DNA of 64,000 bases, taken from assembly GCA_964030475.1 (NCBI GenBank), contig CAXIPT010000003.1, positions 7,136,511 to 7,200,510 of the forward strand, read 5' to 3'. Positions 1 to 16,538 of this stretch are shown in pieces (positions within the stretch are counted from its first letter, which is position 1; each line of letters begins with the position of its first letter). A program made the translations under genes and the position numbers. The notes below the pieces were generated by a model, which did not search any database, was not told where the DNA came from, and was given only the letters and a program-made list of their open reading frames with translations. Origin of the DNA: Tethya wilhelma. Lineage: Eukaryota > Porifera > Demospongiae > Tethyida > Tethyidae.

Positions 1-631
1 TTTCTCTATCTTCTCAATTATAGAGTTTACTGGACAGTGGTGGGACCTGAGAAAAGTGATAACCAACAGTCAGCGAGCTGTTGAAGTGAATATAGGTAAA
101 TTGACAATGTGTAAAATTACTGTATTGATCTGAAAGTACTCTCATTTAGTAGTTCAATGATACTAAGTGCATTTGACTAGAATTTTAAAGTCCTAGGATT
201 GAAATCTCAGCTAGATTTTTCAAAATCTTTCCCACTTGAGCAGTGGCGTTCCATGATTTCTATAATGGGGGTGCTGATACAATGTGGGCGCGAAGCGTGA
301 GAAAAGTTTGGGCCACCCACGCCCACTTTGGGTCACGTGAGCAAAGTAACTCATTTATAGTTATTACTTTGACCGTGCCAGGGATGGTACTGTGTTCTGC
401 AGTTTTTTTTGGCCTTTTCTCCTATCTTATGTATAATTTCATTCTTGAAAGTGAATTTAAAGTCTTATCAGCTTATATTTAAAGGGGGGGTTGTCGAGCA
501 CCCTAAGCATCATGCTAGATATGCCACTGTTGAGTCTCCACGTTTAATTATACGTATACTAACGATAATGACTATAATAGCACGGTTATATGAATTTTGT
601 ATTATATTGATTAGCTAAAGAAGAAGACCAA
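1..631. other. Upstream flank without a recognised gene
   Basis: No coding segment or RNA gene is recognised here. The frame of the next gene stays open upstream of its first ATG only back to about 611. A possible splice acceptor (ttag) ends at 614. The downstream gene may therefore have an earlier exon at or beyond the left edge. Confidence 0.4.
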
Positions 632-3600
632 ATGCATTATAAAGCCTATCAACAAGCCTTAGAAGATGGTCTCAGCATAGCTATTAAATATCTTAAGTTC
701 CTAATGATTGGACCACCACGGACTGGTAAAACTTCACTGAGGAGACGGTTGATTGGGGATATCATCAACCTCATTGACCAAGTCACTCAACAGCCAAGTA
801 CTGGTACAGTTGATGCTCATGACGTTGTTGTGAAACTAGCTGAAGAAAAAATCATGAGTTCAGCGGCTACCATTTCTGAGACTACATGGAGAGCTGTTGG
901 AAGTGGTGATGCAGATAACATGAATTTAGATGAAGAGATACAACTCCTTTATCAGTTTATTACTAATGAAAGCACTGGCCTTGCCTACACAGTTAAGGAT
1001 GACCCACAACCACAAATAGTTTCATCTTTAGAAGACGATGTTCGACAGGAAATCCAGGATAGCACTGAATCAGACTCAAAACTCACAAGGTTACAAAGTA
1101 CAGTGAGTAAAATATTCCGTAAAACAAAGTCCAAGCCATCGCAAAAAGAATTTGCTTTCAATACTACACATACTTCAACTGTGAAAGATTCCGAAGATCA
1201 GCGTGTAAGCATAGCCTCAGACATAGAGCTTGATCCTGAATTAGAAGAAATCGAAATAGCATACCAAGCATTCAATGACATTCTGAAATCTCGTGGAAGT
1301 CGACAACAGCTCAAAATTCTACTCGAGAAAACCATTCTACTCAATATGGTGGACACTGGTGGACAACCAGCCTTCGTAGAGATGCTACCTATGCTGACAA
1401 TCGGCCCAGCTCTCTACCTCATCTTTCTTCGCCTTGATCAAGAGTTAAAACAAAGGTACAATATTCATTATGTCAGTGAAGACAATGAAGAGGTGTCCCT
1501 CGGTAAGTCCTCGTATACCCTTCAAGAAGTTATCTTTCAGGTTCTCTCTAGTATTGTTTGCTTCGGATCTGACACAACCTCCACTATGAGTGTACCAAAG
1601 AGAAAACAGATCACTTCTCGGCAATGTCAGGCTGCAATGCTAGTGGGTACGTACAAGGACAAACTTGAAGGCAGTTTGGAAGAAAAACAATCAAAAGTCA
1701 AGCAAATAGACACAACTCTACAGAAAGAGTTAAAAGAGATTTTAGACACTGATCTCTTTGAAGCAGACAGAAATATCTTACGGTATGCTTCCCATAACCA
1801 ACTCATGTTTGATGTGGATAACATGGAAGGTGGTGAGGATGAAGTAAAAAGGATTCAAAAACGACTCGAAGAAGTTATTTTGCACAATTTCAATGAAGTT
1901 CCCATTCCAGCATCTTGGCTCATGTTTGGTCTCTTCCTTCGAAGAATGAGCAAACCGATAGTTAGTATGTCTCAATGTGAAGAAATTGGTCGCCGACTTC
2001 ATGTGTATGATATCCGAGAAGCAATATGGTTCTTGCACCATTGCATTGGAGTGCTAATGTACTACCCTAATGTAGTTGAGCTGAAAGACCTGGTAATATG
2101 CGATCCACAGATTGTGTTTGATAGTGTTACAGAGTTGATTTTAAACACATTCAAATTTGGGTCTGTAGGAAAAGCTGCATGTGATAAGTTCAATCAAGCA
2201 GGCCAGTTTCGTTTCAGTGATATCCAGAAACTATCAAACAGCTTGAAAACTAGCATCCTCCCTCTACCACAGCTTGTCAAGCTCCTTGAACACCTTTATA
2301 TCATAGCTCGTATCTCGTACTCAGAAGAAAGTGGAGCTGCTTTAACTGAAGTACCTAATCCATTGGATATCTGCGAGGAAAATATAGTTTATTTTATGCC
2401 TGCTGTGCTTCCATCTGCACAAGAGAGTGAGCTAGAAGTGTCCCACAGTCCTGGTGATCCTGCTCCCCTCCTGATTCGCTTTAAGAGTGGTATAGTACCA
2501 TTTGGTGTGTTTTGTGCCTCCATAGCTAGCTTAGTTGCTCGAAAGAAACTAGGTTGGACACTTTTGGAACCACAGCGATTAACATCAAGTATACCAGAAT
2601 CAAGTCTTAAGTCTTCAGTTACACGCTTATATAAAAATTGTGTGACTTTTCGCCTCAATCAATACAATGGTAGCTACAACATCACATTGATTTCGAAACC
2701 AAAAAGATTTGAAGTTCATATCCAAATGGTTATTACTCGTTTTGAAAGACCACGGCACCATATCTGTCAGTATGTGTTGAAAACAGTGTGTCAAACCTTG
2801 GACCATGTTATCTCCAAAATGAAACACAAGCAGTTTCAGTCCTCTGTGGATTCTCTGTCTTGCTCTCCTTACGAACTGGGATTTCGCTGTCCATTGCACC
2901 CTGATGAAGACCACATGGCTGTGTTTAGACCTTATTCTGACCATGTAGATTCTTCGTTATCAGCAGCTGACCAATGGCTTACCTATTTCGAGACTAATAC
3001 AGCCTTTTTGTGCCTTAATCAAAATGTCGTTGTGGATCTTGTAGGCACTCAACCTCGTGATACACAATCAGACAATCCTGATGATGCTAGCTCACAATGC
3101 ACTGGCGGACTAGATAAAGGAGGAAGCATCAAAGAGGAGTACAGACTGTGGATTGGCCATGGACCACATAAATTTGGTGAGTCAATTAATAAGAGCTGGA
3201 TCATGCAGTGGTGACATCATGCACCGCAGCCATGGAGTTTCTTGTTAACATTATTATTATAAGTATAATTATTATGCTTGTGGTTGTGATTGTAGAGTGT
3301 TTGTACAATACCTTGTCACAGTATACTTGCTATTTGTTATGATTATATTTTTCTTCCCATTCTTCAGTTATGTTTTCTCCTCTACGTCTCACCTACTTGA
3401 ATATCACTACTGCTCTCCACACTCTCGTTGACTGGCATAGTCTGGGAGTGATGCTGGGAATAGAGAAACATATTCTGGACTCAATCAAGATTGATTTTGA
3501 AAAGTTTGGAACAGTAAGACAGCGAAATGAACTTGTTGATGAGTGGCTCCATCGTAAGGACATTCAAGCTTCATGGAGTAAACTATGTAGGGCTCTTGAG

Positions 3601-3657
3601 GATATGGGAGAGAGAGTGCTGGCTAGAGATATACAGTCTAAGTACATCGATAACTAG
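632..3657 (+). CDS. ROCO-type GTPase with C-terminal death domain
   Basis: Two exons, 632-3176 and 3368-3657, joined by a GTGAGT...TTCAG intron of 191 bp. Exon 1 leaves one base and exon 2 supplies TT, so the codon GTT leads straight into the second open frame; the product is 944 residues. A P-loop GPPRTGKTS lies at residues 27-35, a switch-II-like DTGGQP at 241-246 and a base-recognition-like GTYKD at 339-343. The following ~450 residues look like a COR-type helical region. The last ~90 residues form a death-fold domain (WHSLGVMLGI, then DEWLH and WSKLCRALEDMGERVLA). By family, this would be a GTP-binding switch that recruits death-domain partners in the cytoplasm. The start is the first in-frame ATG, but an upstream exon is possible because the frame is open to 611. 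The exact partner and pathway are unknown. Confidence 0.82.
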
Positions 3658-4427
3658 ATCTGTCATTATATGCAGTATTATTATCTTAATTGTTTTTTGA
3701 TTGTTATTACTGCTAATTTAATAGTTTTCCACCATCCTATAATACACACTAGTATGATTGTAATGAAGTCTCAACTGAAAGCGTGACTAATAGATAAAAG
3801 ATTTTAAGTGTACCTCTCTCCACTCCCTCTCTATATGCCATAATATTATATACATACTATTAATCTGATAGTAAGTACAGCATGCACGCAATGCCTACAC
3901 AAATCCAATTATGTGATGGTTGTTAATTGAACATTTATATTCAGCTTAAAAGACAATACCACTCATACACTACATCTTGTGAGCCATATGTAGTTGCTGT
4001 ATAAACCTTTTTGCATTGCCTTACTCTATATAGGAAAGCTGATCTCCCTAGCGTCGTAAACCAGGCNGTATTTCCACTGGCAATATTGAACTCCGTGGTG
4101 ATGGGACATTTCATGAGTTGCCCTTCTGTTTTATGTTTGTGTTATGTTTTGCACATTTAGTTCAGATTTTAAGAAAGGTACCGTACGTAGTAATACAATT
4201 AGCACACATGTATGACAAGTTTATTATCTTGCAAAATACATAGATGATCACTTGAATCTCCAAAGTTCTTATCATTGCATGACCGCACTTCTAACACAAA
4301 ACATACCCTATGTATGGCACTGAGTCCCTCAGGGTTATGTATAGACATAATTGTGTCTAAAAGAAGTACACAATCATGTATTGTCACCGTTCATTTGGTG
4401 AATATATTGGCGTGCACATGAGTATAA
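3658..4427. other. Intergenic; single unresolved base at 4067
   Basis: AT-rich sequence after the ROCO-death gene with no supported gene. One N at 4067 marks an unresolved base or a closed assembly gap. The TAA at 4425-4427 is the left flank of the adjacent inverted-repeat element. Confidence 0.5.
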
Positions 4428-4954
4428 AACACATTATGAAATTATCCTTCCGTTTATGAAATAGGGCTTGCTAAATTTTGTAGACTTTTTGGTAAATTTC
4501 GACATTTTTAAAATTAAAACTGAAAAAAAAATTGCTAAAAAATAACATGCTGCTTTTGCCAGAAAAAAATTATCATCTTTAGAATATAAGAATTTTTCGA
4601 AAATTTTAGCTAAACAAAGTGAAATGTTGCATATCTATGAATTTGTACACCTCCAAAATTACGAGGAGTATACAAATTTGTACACCTTCAAATTTTGAAG
4701 GGTGTACAAATTTGTACACCCACTCAAGATGTAAAAAATTTGTACAAATTTATATACCAAACCATATCATTTGAAAGCTCTCATCACTCTGACCACAATG
4801 GTGCCAATCCCATTTCAATATGACCTTCCTAGGCTGAAATAGGCCTGGTAATGTGTTGCTGGGTTCTTGGTTTCTCATCACGTATGGTGGTTTTAGGTTC
4901 TTGGTTTCTCATCTCACTATATGATAATATAGGTTCTCAACACATTATCAAGAA

Positions 4955-5164
4955 TACCGTATAGCTCCAAATTTTCGTGGTACAATATTTTCGTGAATTT
5001 CGTGATTTGACCGTATATCACGAAAATTTTCTCCACGTAAATTTAGAAAACCGTATATCGGCAATATAATTTCAGAGATCGTGATTCACGAAAATTAGCT
5101 CAAAACGGCAAAGACAGACTTTTCACGAACTTTTTGAACTACGAAAATTTGAAGCTATACGGTA
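4955..5164. mobile_element. Nested MITE (accgtatagctcc family)
   Basis: About 210 bp with terminal inverted repeats starting taccgtatagctccaaattt and ending with the near reverse complement. Ends include TA on both sides, consistent with a TA duplication. The flanks join as aagaa-TA-tctcagc, the uninterrupted sequence seen in inverted orientation in the repeats just downstream. Related halves occur near 34325-34684. Confidence 0.78.
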
Positions 5165-5169
5165 TCTCA

Positions 5170-6280
5170 GCATATATCATTTGAAAGATCTCTTTGTGCT
5201 GATCACAATGGTACCAATCCCAGCTCAATACGACCTTCCTATGCTGAGATATTCTTGATAATGTGTTGAGAACCTAAACCATCATACAGTAATGAGAAAC
5301 CAAGAACCTAAAACCATCATACGTGATGAGAAACCAAGAACCTAAAACCATCATACGTGATGAGAAACCAAGAACCCAGCAACACATTACCAAGCCTATC
5401 TCAGCCTAGGAAGGTCGTATTGAAATGGGACTGGCACCATTGTGGTCAGAGTGATGAGAGCTTTCAAATGATATGGTTTACTTGTGAAATTGGAAAATGG
5501 TAATTTTTGTCAAAATCGCACTTGACCAAAGGCTATAATCCATGGTTTTTGATGATTTTCATCAAAATTTAAATCTGGCATCAAAATATATCATTTGAAA
5601 GATCTCTTTGTGCTGATCACAATGGTACCAATCCCAGCTCAATACGACCTTCCTATGCTGAGATATTCTTGATAATGTGTTGAGAACCTATACCATCATA
5701 CAGTGATGAGAAACCAAGAACCTAAAACCATCATACGTGATGAGAAACCAAGAACCCAGCAACACATTACCAGGCCTATCTCAGCCTAGGAAGGTCGTAT
5801 TGAGATGGGACTGGCACCATTGTGGTCAGAGTGATGAGAGCTTTCAAATGATATGGTTTACTTGTGAAATTGGAAAATGGTAATTTTTGTCAAAATCGCA
5901 CTTGACCAAAGGCTATAATCCATGGTTTTTGATGATTTTCATCAAAATTTAAATCTGGCAATAAACCATATCATTTGAAAGATCTCTTTGTGCTGATCAC
6001 AATGGTACCAATCCCAGCTCAATACGACCTTCCTAGGCTGAGATATTCTTGATAATGTGTTGAGAACCTATACCATCATACAGTGATGAGAAACCAAGAA
6101 CCTAAAACCATCATACGTGATGAGAAACCAAGAACCCAGCAACACATTACCAGGCCTATCTCAGCCTAGGAAGGTCGTATTGAGATGGGACTGGCACCAT
6201 TGTGGTCAGAGTGATGAGAGCTTTCAAATGATATGGTTTACTTGTGAAATTGGAAAATGGTAATTTTTGTCAAAATCGTA
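5170..6280. repeat. Three tandem copies of a ~380-415 bp unit
   Basis: Units begin with atcatttgaaagatctcttt near 5177, 5592 and 5970. The first unit is longer because it holds an extra ~34-bp copy of a short internal repeat (gagaaaccaagaacctaaaa). Part of the unit also occurs inverted at about 4755-4950, giving a large potential hairpin inside the element. Confidence 0.75.
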
Positions 6281-6868
6281 CTTAACACATTATGGAATTG
6301 GTTTTCCGTTTATATGAGAGGGTGCTAAAATTCACTAAGTTTTTGTAAAATTTCAGCATACAAGTCTTAATTATTTCAAATCTTGACAAAATCTTACATA
6401 AAGTGTCCAAAGTTGAACAAAGGTGTGTGAATTCTGACATGGGTATACAAATTTGTACACCCTTCGGACCTGACCAATGGTATATAAATTTGTACAAATT
6501 TTTTACATCTTGAGTGGGTGTACAAATTTGTACACCCTTCAAAATTTGAAAGTGTACAAATTTGTATACTCTTCGTAATTTTGGAGGTGTACAAATTTGT
6601 ACACCTCATAGATATGCAACATTTCACTTTGTTTAGCTAAAATTTTCGAAAAATTCTTACATTCTATAATTTTTTTCTGGCAAAAGCAGCAAGTTATTTT
6701 TTAGCAATTTTTTTTCAGTTTTAATTTTAAAAATGTCGAAATTTACCAAAAAGTCTACAAAATTTAGCAAGCCCTATTTCATAAACGGAAGGGTAATTTC
6801 ATAATGTGTTTAATATGCTTTGATCATGTGCTGAAATTCAAGAAGGAACAAAATAGAGAATACAATGT

Positions 6869-7560
6869 TTAAAAACTTACAATGATTAATGTATATAGGG
6901 ATGTCCAAAAACATTCACTTTTGAAATTAGATATGACAACACGGATTATTAGTAAGAGTCCAATCCAATAATGATGATCTTTGTCATAGAGATTGTGAAA
7001 AGCATCTATAAAAGCAATGACTTTAGTATTTCCAATGACCCACTTTAAAGGTCCTCTATTAGGCAATAGACAAGCCACTGACATGCTATTCTAATTATAG
7101 CTGTTGCAAGAGTTATGATGAAGAGAGGGATATGCTTTTCACTGAGGTAAAAACTATGGAATGTTAGCTTCAACTAGCCACACCACTTCAAGTGAACCAT
7201 TGAAGTAATGCAGTATGGTAAAGGACAATGAAGCAATAAATAGATAAAGAGTGCATAAACAATTCATTGCTTGGGGAATAATAAGCATTATCATGTAGAG
7301 TGCCAGTGGAATGCAAATTGCAACCAAGTTTAGCATAAGCTTCCACCCAGCACATCATAGAAGCAGGTTACAAAGCCAAACTATAGATTAAGCCGCTATG
7401 GTGTGAAGACACTCAATTCATATAATAATAACTTCGTTTTATCATAAATGGCACAGTTAACTGCAAAGATATTGGCATAAAATAGTAGACTGATAAATGT
7501 TCCAACAGCTGCAGTAAAATTAAATGAAATTCAACTAGTGCTACACCAGCTAGAGCACAA
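6869..7560 (-). pseudogene. Relic of a sponge multi-pass membrane protein
   Basis: Minus-strand pieces read in order, high to low coordinate: GTFISLLFYANIFAVN near 7450-7500; several hydrophobic helices near 7170-7330 ending GSLEVVW; YLSEKHIPLFIITLATAI near 7090-7140; then LKWVIG, FIDAFHNLYDKDHHYWIG and LLLIIRVVI near 6920-7050. This order resembles the C-terminal seven-helix-like domain I recall from a large family of uncharacterised sponge and cnidarian surface proteins. Frames change between pieces and stops intervene, so it is probably broken, although undetected introns could explain part of this. The family assignment rests on recalled motif patterns. Confidence 0.4.
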
Positions 7561-8029
7561 AAAAAATGAGTAGAGCAAGTGAATGCGGGTTAGAATTAGC
7601 ATGACCTGCACCCAGTGTGAACTTTGAGGTAGAGACTCATGTTACAAGCACTAAAACTATAGGAGGTCCTTGAAATGTTATAGCAATGAATACCTCATTC
7701 AAGACTATCAACATTGCCTGCTGGAACTTCATGTATGGTGAAACCTCTAGGAGGCACAAATGGGGAAGGAGGAGAACACACACACACACACAATTTAATA
7801 ATCATACCGGTATAACAAAAACAAAGAAAGAAAAACTGAGGAGAGAGAAGGTAACAATTAAGTTCCAGACTGCTTAGATTTTGATTTCTGACAATGCAAA
7901 CGGGTCCTGGGGGCTATAGGAGAGACTCTCCGCAAGACTAGGTTATAGATTATATAATCTATGACTAGGTCCTGGGAGCTATAGGAGATCATCATGAGTT
8001 TCTATCTCAAAACTTTGGACACCATCACA

Positions 8030-8150
8030 GAGCTGATACTCAAAACTAAGGCAGTCATCTATGTCTTTGGCTAACTCTTCTACTTTTGATTGAACCCCTT
8101 CTTTTTCACGATGCAATTTCAATCTTCTTTCCGCTTGTCTAATTACACGT
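8030..8150 (-). pseudogene. Inverted fragment of peroxidase 1 coding sequence
   Basis: The reverse complement of this stretch matches peroxidase 1 at about 8545-8660. It reads roughly IRQAERRLKLHREKEGVQ then SKVEELAKD, against IKQAEKKI...LHHEKEGVQ then AKVEELAKE in the gene. It lacks about 20 bases present in the gene and is not in a gene context. It is a small inverted duplicate lying just upstream of its parent. Confidence 0.7.
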
Positions 8151-8155
8151 TTCTA

Positions 8156-8167
8156 TGCGCATGCGCA
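8156..8167. promoter_or_regulatory. NRF1-like palindrome upstream of peroxidase 1
   Basis: TGCGCATGCGCA, a perfect palindrome matching the known NRF1 consensus, 76 bp upstream of the TATA box. The same palindrome recurs at 21954 and 51895 in this window. Confidence 0.45.
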
Positions 8168-8242
8168 TATGTAGTCTACGTAATACGGTATTCGCGCAGT
8201 ACGCATTGCGCTAATTATATCGCGCATATTCCTTCAGGATGC

Positions 8243-8250
8243 TATAAAAA
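8243..8250 (+). promoter_or_regulatory. TATA box of peroxidase 1
   Basis: TATAAAAA, 76 bp before the ATG at 8326. Transcription would be expected to start near 8270-8280, giving a short 5' leader. TATA boxes are otherwise rare near the genes of this window. Confidence 0.55.
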
Positions 8251-8325
8251 GGAGAGCTGGATCTAATTTTCTCATTACAGATCTGCAAAATATACAGATC
8301 TACATCACTAGTATACAGTGATAAA

Positions 8326-11308
8326 ATGATGTTCATTTCCAAAACTATCGCCCTAATTTTTGTGGCTGCAAGTGCTAATCTTATGGTGATGAGTGTGATG
8401 AGCACTGGAATAGACCGAAGTCTGCTTATCAATCAAGCCATACAAGAAGTGAACGACATGTATACCCTAGATGCCTCCAAAAAGATTTCAAATGCCTACA
8501 AGCGTACATCACTGGAGGCAACCATGCAAGGTAATGCACGGTTGAAGTTTGAACGTGCAATTAAACAAGCGGAAAAGAAGATATTGGAAGCTGACCAGAA
8601 ATTGCATCATGAAAAAGAAGGGGTTCAAGCAAAAGTAGAAGAGTTAGCCAAAGAAGTTCTCCATACACCTGGTACAATCCTTAATGCTGATGAGATCAAT
8701 GCAATCTACCAACAAACTGGATGTGAAGACATACTTGTGAGTAATGTGCCAGACTGTTCTGGAGCAGATGTGAAAATGTACAGATCAACAACTGGAGTAT
8801 GCAACAACATGGAAAACCCTCTCTTTGGGTCTTCTGGGACTCCATTCAGACGCCTTATTCCATCACAATACGAGGATGGTGTGAGCCAACTTAGAGGAAC
8901 ATTTCAAGCAATGGATAATTCCCTTGTGTCAGGAGGTGCTTTCAGCCCACCTAATCCAAGTCCACGATTGGTGAGCACTTCAGTTGTTCAGGACAGGAAC
9001 ATCTCAGATGATCAGTTTACACATTTTCTCATGCAATGGGGTCAATTTCTTGATCATGATCTTGACCTAGCACCTATAATTCACCAGGAGTGTAGTGAAT
9101 GTACCTATACAAATGAATGTGCACCAATAAGGATACCAGATGGAGACTCACTGCTGGATGGAACAACAAGTGTCAGTGATAGTGAAGTTTGCCTAAGCTT
9201 TATGAGGAGTATTCCAGCCTGTGACAGCAAAATGCAAAAGATCAATCCAAGAGAGCAAATAAATGGGTTAAACTCATTTATTGATGGGTCACAAGTATAT
9301 GGGTCCTCCAAAGAGTTGTTTAGTGCTGTACGAGAGGCAAATAGTTGGAGATTGCTAACAGGGCCAAATATTCCAGGTATGCTATATCTACAACGGCAAT
9401 CGTAACTCCTTTTTTCAGTTCTCTTGAATAATTTTTTTTTCCTTTGCAGAAAATGGAGGTGAATCCTTGCCACCTGACAGGGGAAACTTGGTTGAATGCA
9501 TGGGAAATCAAACTTGTTTTCTTGCTGGCGACGTTCGGGTAAATGAGCACATTGGATTGATTGTGATGCACACAATTTGGTTACGTGAACACAATCGTAT
9601 AGCAGACAGACTTGCAGCTATCAATCCTACTTGGGACAATGAAACAATATTTCAAGTATCCAGACAAATTGTTGGGGCAGAACTACAAAAAATCACTTAC
9701 AAAGATTATCTACCACTAATAATGGGTGAAGGTTATTCCTTAATATCAAATTACACTGGATACAAGAACAACATAAACCCCAGCATACCCAACGCTTTTG
9801 CAACAGCTGCCTTTCGATTTGGACACAGTCAAGTACAACCATTTTTCAATCGTCTTAATCAGGATTTTCAACCAATAGGCATTGGACCTTTGAATTTGAT
9901 GGATTCATTTTTCAATCCTGGAGAATACAACAACAGCAACGGAACTGATCCAATCCTTAGGGGACTGCTTACGTCTCAAGCTCTAAAAGTTGATGAGTTT
10001 GTTAATGATGTGCTTACTAATCACTTGTTTCAAACAAATAGCAGCATACCTGGAATGGACCTGGCCTCATTGAACATACAGCGAGGGCGTGACCATGGCC
10101 TACCACCGTACCTGACATGGATGAGATGGGCACAGAAAGAGTGTGGTTTATCAAGTGAACTGGAGAATGAACTTACCACGATACATTTTCTTCAGACATA
10201 CGGTTCACTGGAAACAGTTGATCTGTGGGTAGGAGGGTTAGGAGAAACAAGGTTGCAAGAAGGCATAATTGGGGCCACATTTGCCTGCATTTTTGCTCGC
10301 ACTTTCGAAGCTATAAGAAATGGCGACCGTTTTTACTATGAAAACAATGATACTGCAACAGCAACATTCACCCCTGAACAACGGGAAGCAATTGAAAATG
10401 CATCACTTTCACGAGTAATATGTAACAATGCAGACAATATCAATAGTATACAACCCAATGCATTCCGATCTGATCAAGTCCGTGTACCATGCTCCTCACT
10501 TCCTGACGTCGACCTTACTCAGTGGAGTACACCATGTTATCTCAGACTAAGGGTGAATCGACAAATGGCAGATTTAACTTTTACTTCACTAAACACTGTG
10601 ACGGGCATGTCAAATATGGCTACCATTCCACAAGGTCAAAAGCGCACTTGTCTTGCTTTTCAATGTCCTACTAGTATACAAACTAGTACAGTTGCTGTTT
10701 TCCCTGACACTCAGGAAATGTGTCGAGTAAGACCAAATAAACGACTGCCACCAAATCAAGCATTTAGTACAAGTCCAGAACTTTATATTGGTACAATTAG
10801 CTCAAGTGATATCAACCCTAAATCTGGACTCTATAGTGACCTTAACAGTTGTATGGCTGGTAGGAGAATTGCATTGAGATATTGGTGTGGAAGAGACGAA
10901 ATAACCACATCTCAAGAGGATGCAATCAATGAACTTGAGAGTGAAATAGAAATGGTAGAAGACACAGAGCTTACTGATCAGGAGTGGGTCACAATTAAAT
11001 CCAACAGACAAGCCAGTGGAAAGCTTGTTTCCATACAGAGTTTAAATATACCAGAAGATGTTCGACAGAATTTACTTAGGATACAAGCTCAAAGTTCTGA
11101 TGTAAATCATGATGAAAGTCATGATGAGAAACTTATAGCACTACTGGAAAATGTGCTAAAACAACTTAAAGAATCTAAGGCCAATGAGGAAGAAGCTAAA
11201 AAAACTCAATACACGAAAACATATGCAGAGGAAAAAGCAGATAAAGAATTTCAAATTCTATATAAACAGCTTTCCAAGGCTTTTAATCAAGAGATTGGAA
11301 AGAAGTGA
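8326..11308 (+). CDS. Secreted animal haem peroxidase 1
   Basis: Two exons, 8326-9376 and 9450-11308, with a 72-bp GT-AG intron; 969 residues. A hydrophobic N-terminal segment looks like a signal peptide. A helical charged region follows, then an animal-type peroxidase domain. By comparison with myeloperoxidase, the haem-linking Asp and distal His are D243 and H244 (QWGQFLDHD), the catalytic Arg is R380, the second haem-linking Glu is E383 (GDVRVNE), the proximal His is H476 (FRFGHS) and its Asn partner is N559 (SLNIQRGRDHG). The calcium loop is SFIDGSQVYGSS. All catalytic residues are present. It should oxidise halides or phenols with peroxide outside the cell. The C-terminal ~250 residues are outside the domain and end in a charged coiled-coil-like stretch. 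It lacks the Ig and LRR modules of peroxidasin. Confidence 0.92.
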
Positions 11309-12386
11309 AACTGTAAAGTAGATGCGATAATCAATAATGACAGTTTAGATAGGTATTAGTGACACAATTAGACAGTAAAATAAACATTCAATGGTTAGCT
11401 TAGCAAGGTGATAACTACAATTTAATTGTTTGTAGCCATTAGACTAGAGAAACACCCAATGATTTGATACCAGTAATAATTGCTTTTCTATAAATAATTT
11501 GTGTTCTTAAAAAGCAATAATAAAATGTTTATTCTAAAAAAAGCTTTCAAATATGATCTAATATCAATGTACAACTCATTGGTATTCCAACACCTGAATG
11601 GCAATGTACCCTAATGGCATTGACTAATGTATATTATTAGTTGATACCAATAAAGCGTATCAAACTTAGCATTTGTTAGAAGGGCTATCCAGTGGTATTG
11701 CAATTGTTTTGTTGATCAAAACTCAATTTTTTAGTCTCAGCAAGTAGCCTTGTTCCCAGGCTCCCTCTTTCTGAGACTGCAACCACTAGGAGTGAGGCTG
11801 GCTATACAACTTCCATCGAGATGGACACAATAATAATTAGAAACATGTGAATAGCTGAACGTGTATTATGATAACAGTCAGTTGTATTTTGTTTTTTTAG
11901 TGTAGAAGAGATGTGGCCTTCTCTTATGTTGTGTATAACGGAAATTCTTCAGCAGAAAATACAACATACAACTGCACCACAATCAAAACTAACTCTGGTA
12001 GGATTGAAATTGTCAACAAAACCTTCAAATATGCTCAAAAAATCACACAGAGTGTGGACATAACAAGATTAAAGTTTTTTTAGCATGAGAACCTAGCACA
12101 GCTAGATCCACTCAAAGGCCCTATCACTCATTTTTACTGTTTTCGTTTTATTGCCCATGAAGGGACACTAGTCTGGCAAGTGCTTCAGGCATGCAATCAC
12201 TACACTGTATTGTTGAAACAGTGGAAGGAAACTACAACATAATCATAAGAGAACACCACAAGATAGCAATAAGAGAACATGTGTCTACATACATAATATA
12301 GGGAAAGGGCACTTTAAACAATTATGTCTCACGTGGTCTAGATTGAGTTATGTAAGTCTGATGGTTTGGAGAGGGAGGAACTATCA
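11309..12386. other. Intergenic between peroxidase 1 and FIGNL1
   Basis: The two genes converge here. No further coding segment is recognised. Part of one short dispersed repeat with a cccaggctccc motif lies near 11750-11800. Confidence 0.5.
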
Positions 12387-16364
<3,978 letters not shown>

Positions 16365-16421
16365 GATTTCAGAATATTCTTATTGGAGCACATTGCTGTT
16401 TTCCCGCGCTATATACGGACT

Positions 16422-16432
16422 ACGCATGCGCA
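16422..16432. promoter_or_regulatory. NRF1-like site upstream of FIGNL1
   Basis: ACGCATGCGCA, about 58 bp upstream of the FIGNL1 start codon on the minus strand. It is one base short of the full palindrome seen elsewhere in the window. Confidence 0.4.
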
Positions 16433-16538
16433 GACACAATGAGACATACAGAGAGTGCCAGTTGTCTATGTAGATTTATGTGCATGGCTGATGAGCTTGT
16501 TATGAGAGCTAGCTAAACATACATGCAGTAATCCTACT

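Larger units (their letters stand above)
4428..6810. mobile_element. Composite inverted-repeat transposon, non-autonomous
   Basis: The left end reads aacacattatgaaatta at 4428 and the right end is its reverse complement, ending at 6810. The arms match for about 300 bp with small differences. Both sides carry TAA (4425-4427 and 6811-6813), a likely target-site duplication. The element encodes no transposase. A third diverged terminus of the same kind starts near 6285, so 6285-6810 (about 526 bp) could be a separate smaller copy. Short tgtacaaatttgtaca-type palindromes cluster next to both arms (about 4645-4750 and 6440-6605). Confidence 0.75.

Noticed and set aside
9467..9575. Separate gene starting at the second peroxidase 1 frame
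   Set aside because: The 72-bp intron joins it in frame to the upstream exon, and the presumed start is a TTG codon.
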